Positions 54,752-63,400 of a stretch of DNA of 64,000 nt are shown here, piece after piece (position 1 is the first letter of the stretch; each line of letters opens with the position of its first letter). A model generated the notes under the pieces. That model was not told the DNA's origin. It was given only the letters and a program-made list of their open reading frames with translations, and ran no database searches. The translations under genes were made by a program, and so were the position numbers. The stretch is from the NCBI RefSeq assembly GCF_001038425.2, contig NZ_LDPV02000053.1, forward strand, positions 186,001 to 250,000. Reading direction: 5' to 3'. This stretch comes from Ornithinibacillus contaminans (lineage in GTDB: Bacteria > Bacillota > Bacilli > Bacillales > Amphibacillaceae).

Positions 54752-55849
54752 ATGACGAATTTTGGAACATCTTTACGAGACTTATATCGGGTAAGAGATG
54801 CGAAACGAAAACGAGCTTCTAGTTACGATACGACTGGTGGAAATCGTGATTTCTTGCGTTTTTTACCTGGTGAAAGAAAGGACATTTGTGATTTGAAAGG
54901 TCCTGGTTGCATCACGCATATATGGATGACAATGGCACCATTAGATGATTCGATTGAGGAATATTTACATCGGAAAGTAATTCTCCGGATGTATTGGGAT
55001 GGGGAGGAGCAGCCAAGTGTTGAAGCACCAATTGGTGACTTTTTCGGCATGGGGCATGGCATTACGAAGAATTATTCCTCTGCACCTTTGCAAATGAGTC
55101 CTGAGGATGGTCGGGCATTGAATTGCTTTTTCCCGATGCCATTTGGAAGTCAGGCTAGAATCGAAATTGAAAGCGAAGCAAATGATCCGATTAAGTTTTA
55201 TTTTTATGTGGATTACGAGGCGTATGATAAAGAGATAGATAGCCCACTTCGTTTCCATGCGATCTGGAAGCGGGAAATTACCGATGGCATTGAAGACAAT
55301 ATCTCGAATGCAATGTTTGAATTTGGTGGCAAGAATACGACTGGCGATGGGAATTACGTTCTACTGGATGCAAAAGGAAAAGGACATTATGTTGGCTGTA
55401 ATTTAAATATCCACAATTTGCGCTTTACCCAGGAATGGAACTGGTATGGTGAGGGTGATGACATGATCTTCATTGATGGAGAGCCTTGGCCGCCATCCTT
55501 ACATGGTACTGGGATGGAGGATTATTTTAATACGGCATGGTGCCCACAACAAGAGATTTGTACCCCGTATCATGGCATTATTTTAGGAGGCGGTCCGAAC
55601 TGGTCGGGAAGAATTTCAACCTATCGTTATCATATTCAGGATCCGGTTATGTTTGAGGAATCGATTAAGGTGACAATTGAGCATGGTCATAATAACCATC
55701 GAAGTGATGATTATGCAAGTACAGCTTATTGGTACCAAACCGAGCCACATCAAGCATTCCATCCGATGTTATCAGTAGAAAAACGTTTGCCGCTGCCAGA
55801 TGTCCTGCCATTTAACCAAGAGGATATGAAGAAGAATTTTGATTATTGA
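54752..55849 (+). CDS. GH172 (DUF2961) furanosidase, second copy
   Basis: This 365-residue DUF2961 protein shares the blocks of the 13761 enzyme (GPGCITHIWMTMAPLDD, RMYWDGEEQPSVEAPIGDFF, HGTGMEDYFNTAWCPQQ) but is clearly divergent from it. There is no signal peptide, so it is cytoplasmic. GH172 enzymes act on alpha-D-arabinofuranosides or alpha-D-fructofuranosides. Its operon partners, an arabinose-5-phosphate isomerase-like protein and a ribokinase-like enzyme, favour D-arabinofuranosides. RBS AAGAGGAG. Confidence 0.83.
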   Translation: MTNFGTSLRDLYRVRDAKRKRASSYDTTGGNRDFLRFLPGERKDICDLKGPGCITHIWMTMAPLDDSIEEYLHRKVILRMYWDGEEQPSVEAPIGDFFGMGHGITKNYSSAPLQMSPEDGRALNCFFPMPFGSQARIEIESEANDPIKFYFYVDYEAYDKEIDSPLRFHAIWKREITDGIEDNISNAMFEFGGKNTTGDGNYVLLDAKGKGHYVGCNLNIHNLRFTQEWNWYGEGDDMIFIDGEPWPPSLHGTGMEDYFNTAWCPQQEICTPYHGIILGGGPNWSGRISTYRYHIQDPVMFEESIKVTIEHGHNNHRSDDYASTAYWYQTEPHQAFHPMLSVEKRLPLPDVLPFNQEDMKKNFDY

Positions 55850-55874
55850 TTGGGATATTAGTGAGGATCGGGGA

Positions 55875-56226
55875 ACATCAGTAGATATTTTAGGGTATCA
55901 GCAGGAATCACGAAACATCAGCAGATATTTTAGGATATCAGCAGAAATAGGGAAACATCAGCAGATATTCTAGGATATCAGCAGAAATAGGGAAACATCA
56001 GCAGATATTCTAGGGTATCAGCAGAAATCACGGAACATCAGCAGATATTCTAGGATATCAGCAGGAATCACGAAACATCAGCAGATATTCTAGGGTATCA
56101 GCAGAAATCACGGAACATCAGCAGATATTCCAGGATATCAGCAGAAATAGGGAAACATCAGCAGATATTCCAGGATATCAGCAGGAATCACGAAACATCA
56201 GCAGATATTCTAAATTATCAGTAGCG
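55875..56226. repeat. Tandem repeat, nine copies of a 40-bp unit
   Basis: ACATCAGCAGATATT recurs at exact 40-base steps from 55875 to 56195, nine times, the last unit partial. Each 40-bp unit contains two related 20-bp halves (ACATCAGCAGATATTCTAGG and ATATCAGCAG plus ten variable bases), so ATCAGCAG recurs every 20 bases. Variation is limited to a few positions. There is no spacer diversity, so this is not CRISPR. No long ORF crosses it. Confidence 0.95.
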
Positions 56227-56250
56227 TTTACGATAACAATCTTTCTTTAC

Positions 56251-56284
56251 TAGCAATGGCGGTTTATCTGCTGTTGCTATTTTT
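56251..56284 (+). terminator. Terminator downstream of the tandem repeat
   Basis: TAGCAATGGCGG pairs with CTGCTGTTGCTA through several G-U pairs, followed by TTTTT. It probably ends the GH172 operon transcript, meaning the repeat is transcribed. Confidence 0.75.
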
Positions 56285-56358
56285 CTGAAAATATAGGAGA
56301 ATGAGGGTGAGGGCAGGATCCATGCCTGCTGTGCCATTATAAGTCGTGGAGGGATTAT

Positions 56359-56985
56359 ATGCTAGTTAAAAACGATTATGTGAATAAAAAAGATGTGGTA
56401 TTTGTACGCGAGACTGATAGTTTAGAAGCTGTTGTGAAGAAGTTAGATGACTCAGGTTACCGCTGTATTCCAGTACTTGATGAAACTGGGGAAAAGTATG
56501 TCGGCAATATTTATAAGGTTGATTTATTAGAGTATGAAATCAATCATTCATTGGTAGGTCCGTTATCCAAGCTAATCACAGACAGGGAAGGGTATATTAA
56601 GGAAGATGACCCATTTTTTAAGGTTTTCTCGTCGATAAAACAATTACCGTTTTTAGCAGTAGTAAACGACTCCATGGAGTTCTTAGGAATTTTAACAAAT
56701 GGCAATGTGCTACAAGTGTTGGAAAATGCTTGGGGTGTCCACAATGGAAGCTACTCGTTTACAATTGGGACGATTGAGTATGCTGGGGCACTACAGAAAA
56801 TGTTGAAAGTCGTGAACAAACACTGTAACGTACAAAGTGTTATTTCCTTAAATAATAATTCTAACTATGTAAGAAGAGTATGTATTGTGCTACCAAAAGA
56901 GGTCGATGAACCGTTAGCAGATCAAATAAAAATAGACTTAGAAAAGAATAACTTTACTGTAACTGATGTTGAGAAGTTAAATTAA
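56359..56985 (+). CDS. cbpA: CBS-pair plus ACT-like domain protein, possible c-di-AMP receptor
   Basis: This 208-residue protein has two CBS motifs (DSLEAVVKKLDDSGYRCIPVLDE...YVGNIYKVDLLEYE and QLPFLAVVNDSMEFLGILTNGNVL) followed by an ACT-like C-terminal domain (YAGALQKMLKVVNKHCNVQSVISL...RRVCIVLP). The layout and length match Listeria CbpA, a cyclic di-AMP binding protein. RBS GGAGGG precedes ATG 56359. It is a single gene between two terminators. Ligand is inferred from layout only. Confidence 0.72.
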   Translation: MLVKNDYVNKKDVVFVRETDSLEAVVKKLDDSGYRCIPVLDETGEKYVGNIYKVDLLEYEINHSLVGPLSKLITDREGYIKEDDPFFKVFSSIKQLPFLAVVNDSMEFLGILTNGNVLQVLENAWGVHNGSYSFTIGTIEYAGALQKMLKVVNKHCNVQSVISLNNNSNYVRRVCIVLPKEVDEPLADQIKIDLEKNNFTVTDVEKLN

Positions 56986-56993
56986 AGATTTAA

Positions 56994-57028
56994 AAAAATC
57001 TGCTGGATTATTACTCCAGCAGATTTTT
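56994..57028. terminator. Bidirectional terminator between the CBS gene and xynB
   Basis: AAAAATCTGCTGGA (56994-57007) pairs perfectly with TCCAGCAGATTTTT (57015-57028) around a seven-base loop, with T runs on both strands. Confidence 0.92.
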
Positions 57029-57057
57029 GTTAGCAAGCAAATCACATACCGGACTCG

Positions 57058-58676
57058 TTAATTTCCAGTGAGTTCTTTATACAAAAAGTAATCAAAATCG
57101 GCATGTAAGCTGGCTCCGGAGGTATCTTGGCAATGCATACCTACGAAAGCACCAGTAAAAAATCCGCCGCCATTAATATAGTCATCTGAAAGCTTGTAAG
57201 CTTCAAACTGGATGGGAAGCGTTGACCAATTCGCACCATCGAAGGAATAGGAATACTCGTAATAATTTGTTTGTACCACGGCACGTAGGTAGACGTATTT
57301 CACATGTTCTGGTACTGGAATTTCATTGCCATTAAGTGGTTGATTAAAGGCAAAGTTGTCACAACTTATCAGATCTAGTATGCGACCTTTTTCTTCATTC
57401 CAAGTGATACCAAAGGATGTCCAATTTTGGGTGTTATAGTAATTTACTAGACTAGCAGTTTGTTGGAATGACTCAGGATTGAATGCAACCTTTGTTTCTG
57501 CGGTAAAATTAAAATGCTGCCAACGTCTTGCTATGAATGCCTGTGTAAACTTTGATGTGAGTGATTCCTTGCCATAAAGTCGTAAATGCCCAGGGTTATC
57601 GGTTAAGGACAGAATGGTATCATCTAAAGGAATACGTAGGCTTTGAAAATGTAAATTTAATGTATCCGTATTAAACTCATCCTTCTCAGGATAATCTTTT
57701 TCCCATTGAACTTCCTCAATTGCTGGGCCCTCTATGCTAGTAGATGGCTGGTTTCCTCCGACAACATATGGCCAATCATGCTTCCATTCTAGTCTTTGGA
57801 TTGCGGTTTCCCGACCAAGTGGACAGTATCCTCTTGGATCCAGTATTGGTTGTCCCGTACGAGGTAGGGGGCGTCCCGTTAAGTGTACTAAGAACCATTC
57901 ATTGGTGTGTGTCTGAACCATGGAAGCGTGACCTGCTTTTTGTAAAGGGTTCCTAGGGTATGGAAATGACGTAATTAATGGATTGTCTGGATGTACTTCA
58001 TAAGGCCCCCATAAATTCTTAGAACGAGCGATTGTTGCTTGATGGTCATACTTTGTTCCACCTTCAGCTGTTAGAAGGTAATAATAGCCATTAATCTTAT
58101 AGAGGTGTGGAGCTTCCGTTAGTTTAATATCTGTTCCTTTAAAGATAATCGCTGATTTTCCAATGAGTTTTTGTTGTTCTGCACTATATTCTTGAAGGAC
58201 GATGCCATAGAAATTATGATTACCAACCCGATGGTCCCAACACATGTTTACGAAATACTTTTTACCGTCATCATCATGGAATAATGAGGGGTCAAACCCA
58301 GAACTATTAATATGAATCGGTTCTGACCATTCACCATCAATTGAATCAGCAGTTACCAGGTAATTATGGCAATCCTTCCATTGTCCCTCGGTAACTTTAA
58401 CATCTGTGTAAATCAGCCAAAACACTTCCCGTCGCTATAGGAAAGAGCTGGAGCCCAGATGCCGCCAGAGTCGGGATTGCCAAGCATGTTCAGTTGACTT
58501 AATCGATTTAACGGTCGTGAAACAAGCTGCCAGTTTTTAAGATCCTTAGAATGATAGATTCCTACTCCAGGAAACCACTCAAAGGTGGATACCGCAATGA
58601 AATAATCCTCATCAACACGGCAAATACAAGGATCTGGATTAAATCCAGTCAAAATGGGATTTTGAATTGTTGTCAT
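57058..58676 (-). pseudogene. xynB: GH43 beta-xylosidase, frameshifted
   Basis: Two overlapping minus-strand frames together give a full-length XynB-type GH43 enzyme of about 540 residues, which releases xylose from xylo-oligosaccharides. The first (58676-58413, 87 residues) contains the catalytic base in [16 protein letters not shown] and ends DGKCFG. The second, from 58425, continues [10 protein letters not shown] through [14 protein letters not shown] and [16 protein letters not shown]. The expected junction is [12 protein letters not shown]; two extra bases near 58418-58424 break the frame. A -1 slip on the TTTT there would restore reading with one added cysteine. It is either a recent pseudogene, a slippage-dependent gene or a sequencing error. 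Confidence 0.85.
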
Positions 58677-58701
58677 TCTTCATTCTCCTTTTACTGTTTT
58701 T

Positions 58702-58716
58702 TGTATGCGCTTTCTT
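58702..58716 (-). promoter_or_regulatory. Candidate cre site upstream of xynB
   Basis: On the minus strand AAGAAAGCGCATACA matches the cre consensus at 14 of 15 positions, between xylR and xynB. CcpA repression of xylose genes is well established in Bacillus. Confidence 0.55.
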
Positions 58717-58729
58717 TGGTGGTATATAT

Positions 58730-58760
58730 AGAACGAATTCATGTATAGTGAATTCGTTCT
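58730..58760. promoter_or_regulatory. Perfect 12-bp inverted repeat between xylR and xynB
   Basis: AGAACGAATTCA (58730-58741) and TGAATTCGTTCT (58749-58760) flank a seven-base centre. No T run follows on either strand, so an operator or mRNA processing site is as likely as a terminator. Confidence 0.6.
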
Positions 58761-58786
58761 AAGAACATAAAAATAATAATTCCTAC

Positions 58787-59962
58787 TTAAATCGTGAGTA
58801 AGAAATTTTCAACTGAGAATGCTGCAATTCCTAACGCGCTTGAATGGGTGGATAGTTGAGAGAAATTAATCTCTAAATCATTTTGTTGGAACCAAAGCGT
58901 CTTTCTCTGGATGCGATCCTGTAACGGTTCTGTCAGCCAGTCCTGTGCATATGCCATTCGATTCCCGATGATTACTTGCTCAGGGTTAAATGCATGAATG
59001 ATATTATTAATTCCAACCCCTAAGTAATCACCAATTTGTCTAAATAGGCCAATTGCTTCTGAATCTCCTTCTTCAGCATGGGAAATTAAGCTCTCTAATG
59101 TGGGTTCTTGTGTATGAAATAATGATGGGTTAATTTCTTTTGAATTTCTTATTAGAGCTTGCTCGGATGCATAAAGTTCCCAACACCCGTCATTTCCACA
59201 TCTACATTTTGTTCCGCCAACATCAATGGTCATATGGCCTAGCTCTCCAGAGAATCCATTATTTCCTTTGTACAATTCACCGTTTAAGATAAGGCCAACC
59301 CCAATACCTATGCCCACGCTTACATAAACAATTTGGTTATAATCTCTTCCTACACCAAATTTCTTTTCCCCATAGGCACCAGCGTTCGCTTCGTTTTCTA
59401 TGATTACAGGTAAATCATAGCGTTCTTCTAAAATAGATTTTAAATCTACATTTTTCCAGCCTAGGTTTGGTGCAAGTAAGATTTCACCACTTTTGTTTAC
59501 CGTGCCGGGAACGCCAACACCGATCCCAATGATGCCATACGGGCTAGGTGGGGCATCATCTATCAAAAAATCAATAATGGCATATAATTGTTCTTCGATC
59601 TCCTCATAGGTTAAATCTGAGAATTTAACACGTTTTTCTAAACAAATATTTCCATCTAAATCAGTGAGTACGCCTAGTAAATAATTGACACCTAAATCAA
59701 TACCGATAGAATGTCCAGCTACTTGGTTAAACAGTAGCATTACCGGTCTTCTACCACCACTTGATTCTCCTGGACCAGATTCATATAAAAGTTGCTCCTC
59801 TAAAAGGTCGCTGACAAGTGAAGAAACAGTACCTTTGTTTAATCCAGTTTTACTTGCTATTGCAGCGCGAGAAATGGGGGAGCATGCTCGAATTGTTTCT
59901 AATACTAATGATTTATTTTCTTTTTTTACGACATGTTGATTCCAAGTTTTGTTTTTTATCAT
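58787..59962 (-). CDS. xylR: ROK-family xylose repressor
   Basis: This 391-residue regulator has an N-terminal winged helix (SPISRAAIASKTGLNKGTVSSLVSDLL) followed by GESSGGRRPVMLLFN, a close match to Bacillus XylR. A ROK sugar-kinase-like domain follows with the ROK zinc motif CRCGNDGCWELYASE. Xylose or glucose would be the effector. It is transcribed away from the importer at 60122. The operator at 60030-60054 lies between them, and xynB lies downstream in the same direction. Confidence 0.9.
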   Translation of the reverse strand: MIKNKTWNQHVVKKENKSLVLETIRACSPISRAAIASKTGLNKGTVSSLVSDLLEEQLLYESGPGESSGGRRPVMLLFNQVAGHSIGIDLGVNYLLGVLTDLDGNICLEKRVKFSDLTYEEIEEQLYAIIDFLIDDAPPSPYGIIGIGVGVPGTVNKSGEILLAPNLGWKNVDLKSILEERYDLPVIIENEANAGAYGEKKFGVGRDYNQIVYVSVGIGIGVGLILNGELYKGNNGFSGELGHMTIDVGGTKCRCGNDGCWELYASEQALIRNSKEINPSLFHTQEPTLESLISHAEEGDSEAIGLFRQIGDYLGVGINNIIHAFNPEQVIIGNRMAYAQDWLTEPLQDRIQRKTLWFQQNDLEINFSQLSTHSSALGIAAFSVENFLLTI

Positions 59963-60029
59963 TTATCTTAATCACTCTCTACTGGTTTTTTATATGCAAA
60001 GTATACCATTATATAAAACAATAATAAAC

Positions 60030-60054
60030 TTTGTTTATCCACTAGACAAACAAA
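60030..60054. promoter_or_regulatory. XylR-type operator between xylR and the importer
   Basis: TTTGTTTATCCA (60030-60041) and TAGACAAACAAA (60043-60054) are inverted copies with two mismatches, like the TTTGTTT-based xyl operators of Bacillus. It overlaps the -35 of the importer promoter. Confidence 0.72.
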
Positions 60055-60071
60055 ATGTTGTTTGTTATTCT
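60043..60071 (+). promoter_or_regulatory. Promoter of the xylo-oligosaccharide importer
   Basis: TAGACA (60043-60048), a 17-base spacer and TATTCT (60066-60071). The -35 lies inside the XylR-type operator. For xylR a TATACT -10 is visible on the minus strand at 60005-60000. Confidence 0.65.
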
Positions 60072-60121
60072 ATACATGAGCTCACAAAAGTGTTAATTAT
60101 TAAAAAATTAGGGGGTTGGCA

Positions 60122-61417
60122 ATGAATAACAAGAAAGCGGTTACATTATTGTCTGTAATGTTGTTTTTTGTTTTGCTTTTAGCGGGATGTGGGGGTAATA
60201 GTACGTCGAATTCTGATGGTGATTCAAAGGTCATTAAGTTTATGCATTTGTGGCCTGAAGGTAGTTCCAAAACGCACAATGAAATTGTAAACGATATCAT
60301 TGCGGATTATGAAGAGCAGAATTCTGGTGTGAAGGTTGAATTAGAGGTTTTAAGTAATGAACAGTACAAGGATAAAATTCAAGTATTGTCAACATCAGAT
60401 GAGTTACCGGATGTAGGGATGACTTGGGCAGCTGGATATTTACAACCATATGTGGATGGTAAGAAGTTTACACCGCTAGATGATGTAATTGAAAGCGATT
60501 TGAAGGATAGCTTTGTATCCGGAACAGCAGAAGCGTATGCGATAGACGGTAAAACATACGGGTTGCCATTAGAACTTAATATCGCAACAATCTTTTATAA
60601 TAAAGCTATTTTTGAAGAGTACGGTCTTGAGGTACCACAAACACTTGAGGAATTAGAGCAAGTAATTCAAACCTTAAATGATAACGGAGTAGCGCCAATT
60701 GCGCTAGGTAATAAGGATCGTTGGACAGGTTCATTATGGTATATGTATTTAGCAGATCGTATTGGTGGATCAGATGTGTTAACAAATGCTATCAACCGCA
60801 CAGGAACATTTGAAGATCCTGCTTTAGTGCAAGCGGCTGAAGAGGTCCAGAATCTTGTGAATATGGATGGGTTTGTTAAAGGATTTAATGGATTAGCAGA
60901 TGAAGAGGCAAAGAGCATGTTTATGAATGAACAAGCAGCAATGTACTTAATTGCAACATGGGATTTACCAAACTATACGACCAATGAAGATGTACCACAG
61001 GAATTCAGAGATTCTGTAGGTTACTTTAACTTCCCGACAGTTGATGGGAAAGGTGATATGAATAGTTTTGTTGGAGGACCTGGGGTTGGATTGTTTGTAG
61101 CTGAAGATTCAGAGGTCAAAGAAGAGGCAAAAGACTTCGCAGCATTTTTTGTTAAGGAATGGGGAGAGAAATCAGTGACACAAGCTGGTGTTATTCCAGC
61201 AACGAAGCTAGATGCTGATTCCCTAGACCTTCCACAAATGTATGTGGATGTTTTAGAAGATTTAAATTCAGCAAGTAACCTTACTTTATTTGCTGATGTT
61301 CAAATGAGTCCTGATACAGCGGAGGTTCATTTGGATATGATTCAAGCGATATTTGGTAATGAAGTAACGCCGGAAGAGTTTGCTAAAAATCATGAAGATG
61401 CATTAGCGGCGGAATAA
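60122..61417 (+). CDS. Sugar ABC substrate-binding lipoprotein (xylo-oligosaccharide type)
   Basis: This 431-residue family 1 binding protein has a lipobox (LLLAGCGGN) and complete N- and C-terminal lobes (DELPDVGMTWAAGYLQPY, YGLPLELNIATIFYNKAIFEEYGLEVP, FVGGPGVGLFVAEDS). ATG 60122 has AGGGGG six bases upstream; a TTG at 60116 is less likely. Its position beside XylR and XynB suggests xylo-oligosaccharides as ligand. A 245-base gap with a structured repeat separates it from its permeases. Confidence 0.9.
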   Translation: MNNKKAVTLLSVMLFFVLLLAGCGGNSTSNSDGDSKVIKFMHLWPEGSSKTHNEIVNDIIADYEEQNSGVKVELEVLSNEQYKDKIQVLSTSDELPDVGMTWAAGYLQPYVDGKKFTPLDDVIESDLKDSFVSGTAEAYAIDGKTYGLPLELNIATIFYNKAIFEEYGLEVPQTLEELEQVIQTLNDNGVAPIALGNKDRWTGSLWYMYLADRIGGSDVLTNAINRTGTFEDPALVQAAEEVQNLVNMDGFVKGFNGLADEEAKSMFMNEQAAMYLIATWDLPNYTTNEDVPQEFRDSVGYFNFPTVDGKGDMNSFVGGPGVGLFVAEDSEVKEEAKDFAAFFVKEWGEKSVTQAGVIPATKLDADSLDLPQMYVDVLEDLNSASNLTLFADVQMSPDTAEVHLDMIQAIFGNEVTPEEFAKNHEDALAAE

Positions 61418-61505
61418 TCAGCTCAGCTATCGCAGTTACTTGCTGTACGCTAATATATCAGTTTTCAAGATTACTAGAATTCAGTTGAAATCCGGCAATA
61501 AGAAA

Positions 61506-61636
61506 GAGGTTGGGACAAAAGTAAAATGAGAAAATGAACAATGCACTGTTTTAGCGAGGTATTTTCCAAAGCGAACATTGTGCGCAAAGTTCGGATTTTA
61601 TCTTCTCAAACATCTTATGTCCTAACCCTTTTTTCT
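61506..61636. repeat. Structured intergenic repeat, shortened copy
   Basis: This element shares ends and inner arms with 27542-27780 (GGTTGGGACA start, GAACA-TGCAC box, TTTTAGCG, TGTCCTAACC end plus T run) but lacks the GC-rich core of about 90-100 bases. The ends pair at 9 of 10 bases and the T run follows, so it can act as a large terminator or attenuator between the binding protein and the permeases. Confidence 0.8.
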
Positions 61637-61662
61637 ATATTAAATGATTTGGGGTTGAATAC

Positions 61663-62541
61663 ATGAACAAGGTTATGTCCAATAAATGGATAATTGCTTT
61701 ATATATTCTTCCTGCACTCCTATTAGTAGCCGTACTTATTTTTATTCCATTAATTTTGACGGGATATTATGGACTAATGGATTGGGATGGTATCGGAGAG
61801 ATGAATTTTATTGGGCTAGAAAACTATATTTCGGCCCTTCAAGATGGGAAGTTTTGGGATAGTGCATGGCATTCTCTACTTCTAGCACTCTTTTCGACAA
61901 TTAGTTTAATTATATATTTAGTAATTTCACTTATTCTTGCATCTAAGATAAAGGGTGCGAGTCTCTTGCGGAAAATATATCTTATACCAATGCTTTTATC
62001 CTCTGTAGCGATAGCACAGCTTTGGATAAAGGTATTTAATCCAACTAATGGAATGCTAAACCATATTTTAATGGCAGTAGGTATTGAAAATCCTCCTGCA
62101 TGGCTAGCAGAGCCTAACATCGTTTTATTTGCCATATTTGTCCCGATACTATGGCAATATGCTGGATTTTATATTTTGATTTATTATGCTGCCCTAAAAA
62201 ATATACCGGAATCAATTATAGAAGCAGCGAGAATTGATGGGGCGACACCTTTTCAAATTGCATACCGGATTAAATTACCTTTAATTATGGGAGTAGTAAA
62301 ATTAACGATTGTCTTAGCGGTTGTTGGTTCTTTAAAATATTTTGATTTAATTTACGTAATGACCGGTGGAGGACCAAATGGCGCAAGTGAAGTAATGGCT
62401 TCCTATATGTATAAATTAGCCTTTTCAAGTAATGACTTTGGCTATGGGAGTGCGATTGGCTTCTTGTTATTGCTAATTACGTTACTAATTACGGTAATTG
62501 TTCGGAAAGTAACAGCTACAAAGGAAGAAATTCAGTATTAG
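61663..62541 (+). CDS. Sugar ABC transporter permease, MalF type
   Basis: This 292-residue permease has six transmembrane helices and an EAA loop beginning EAARIDGATPFQIAYRIKLP. ATG 61663 is preceded by GGGG at 61651-61654. Its separation from the binding protein by a repeat element suggests lower expression. Confidence 0.92.
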   Translation: MNKVMSNKWIIALYILPALLLVAVLIFIPLILTGYYGLMDWDGIGEMNFIGLENYISALQDGKFWDSAWHSLLLALFSTISLIIYLVISLILASKIKGASLLRKIYLIPMLLSSVAIAQLWIKVFNPTNGMLNHILMAVGIENPPAWLAEPNIVLFAIFVPILWQYAGFYILIYYAALKNIPESIIEAARIDGATPFQIAYRIKLPLIMGVVKLTIVLAVVGSLKYFDLIYVMTGGGPNGASEVMASYMYKLAFSSNDFGYGSAIGFLLLLITLLITVIVRKVTATKEEIQY

Positions 62542-62565
62542 CGGAATTAAAAGGAGGTGTTCCAG

Positions 62566-63387
62566 ATGAAACGTATTGGATTCCTATTTTTATATCTTTG
62601 TTTGGGAATCGTAGCGTTGTTTCAGATTTTCCCTATTGTTTGGTTATTCTTGTTCTCGTTAAAAGATAATCGTGAAATCTTTTCAGGATCACCATTTGCA
62701 TTACCTTCTGAGTTTCGGTGGGAAAACTATTTAAAAGTATGGGATAGTGGAATTGGTACGTATTTCTGGAATAGTTTATGGATTACAGCAGTTGCTATTC
62801 TACTGACGCTATTTTTAGCAAGTATGGCCACTTTTTCGATTACGAGGATGCAGTGGAAGCTAAGTAAGCTCGTGTTGGGATTGTTTATGGTAGGATTAAT
62901 GATTCCGATTCATTCCGCGATAATTCCTTTATTCAGTATGTTCTTGAATGTTAATCTGATTGATAATCCATGGTCGATTGTTATCACGTATACAACGTAT
63001 AATCTACCAATTACCATTATGATTTTATTAGGGTTCTATTACACCTTGCCACGTGAAATTGAGGAAGCAGCAATCATTGATGGATGCTCGGTTCATCGGA
63101 TGTTCTTTCGGATCATCCTACCAATGACAGCCCCTGTACTATCGACGACAGTAATCATCAATATGATTTACAACTGGAATGAATTTGTATTTGTAAATAC
63201 CTTTATCAGTTCAGATATGTATAAAACATTAACAGTTGGTATTCAAAACTTTATCGGTCAGTACATGACGGATTGGGGAGCAATTGGAGCTACCTTAATT
63301 ATAAGTGTACTACCAATTTTGCTGGCATTTGTGTTCTTTAGTAATAAAGTTGTGGAAGGAATTTCAGCAAGCGCAGTGAAAGGGTAG
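62566..63387 (+). CDS. Sugar ABC transporter permease, MalG type
   Basis: This 273-residue partner permease shows the SLKDNREIFSG motif and an EAA loop beginning EEAAIIDGCSVHRMFFRIIL. ATG 62566 has AAGGAGGTG eight bases upstream; the GTG at 62557 lies within that RBS. It converges with the next gene with only 13 bases between stops and no terminator in the gap. Confidence 0.92.
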   Translation: MKRIGFLFLYLCLGIVALFQIFPIVWLFLFSLKDNREIFSGSPFALPSEFRWENYLKVWDSGIGTYFWNSLWITAVAILLTLFLASMATFSITRMQWKLSKLVLGLFMVGLMIPIHSAIIPLFSMFLNVNLIDNPWSIVITYTTYNLPITIMILLGFYYTLPREIEEAAIIDGCSVHRMFFRIILPMTAPVLSTTVIINMIYNWNEFVFVNTFISSDMYKTLTVGIQNFIGQYMTDWGAIGATLIISVLPILLAFVFFSNKVVEGISASAVKG

Positions 63388-63400
63388 GTGCTAGTGCCCG

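Noticed and set aside
55875-56226. CRISPR array
   Set aside because: The spacing is regular, but the whole 40-bp unit is repeated with only scattered substitutions and there are no unique spacers or cas genes. It is a simple tandem repeat.
61418-61662. Missing gene or pseudogene between binding protein and permease
   Set aside because: The gap is explained by the shortened intergenic repeat; no protein-like frame is present.
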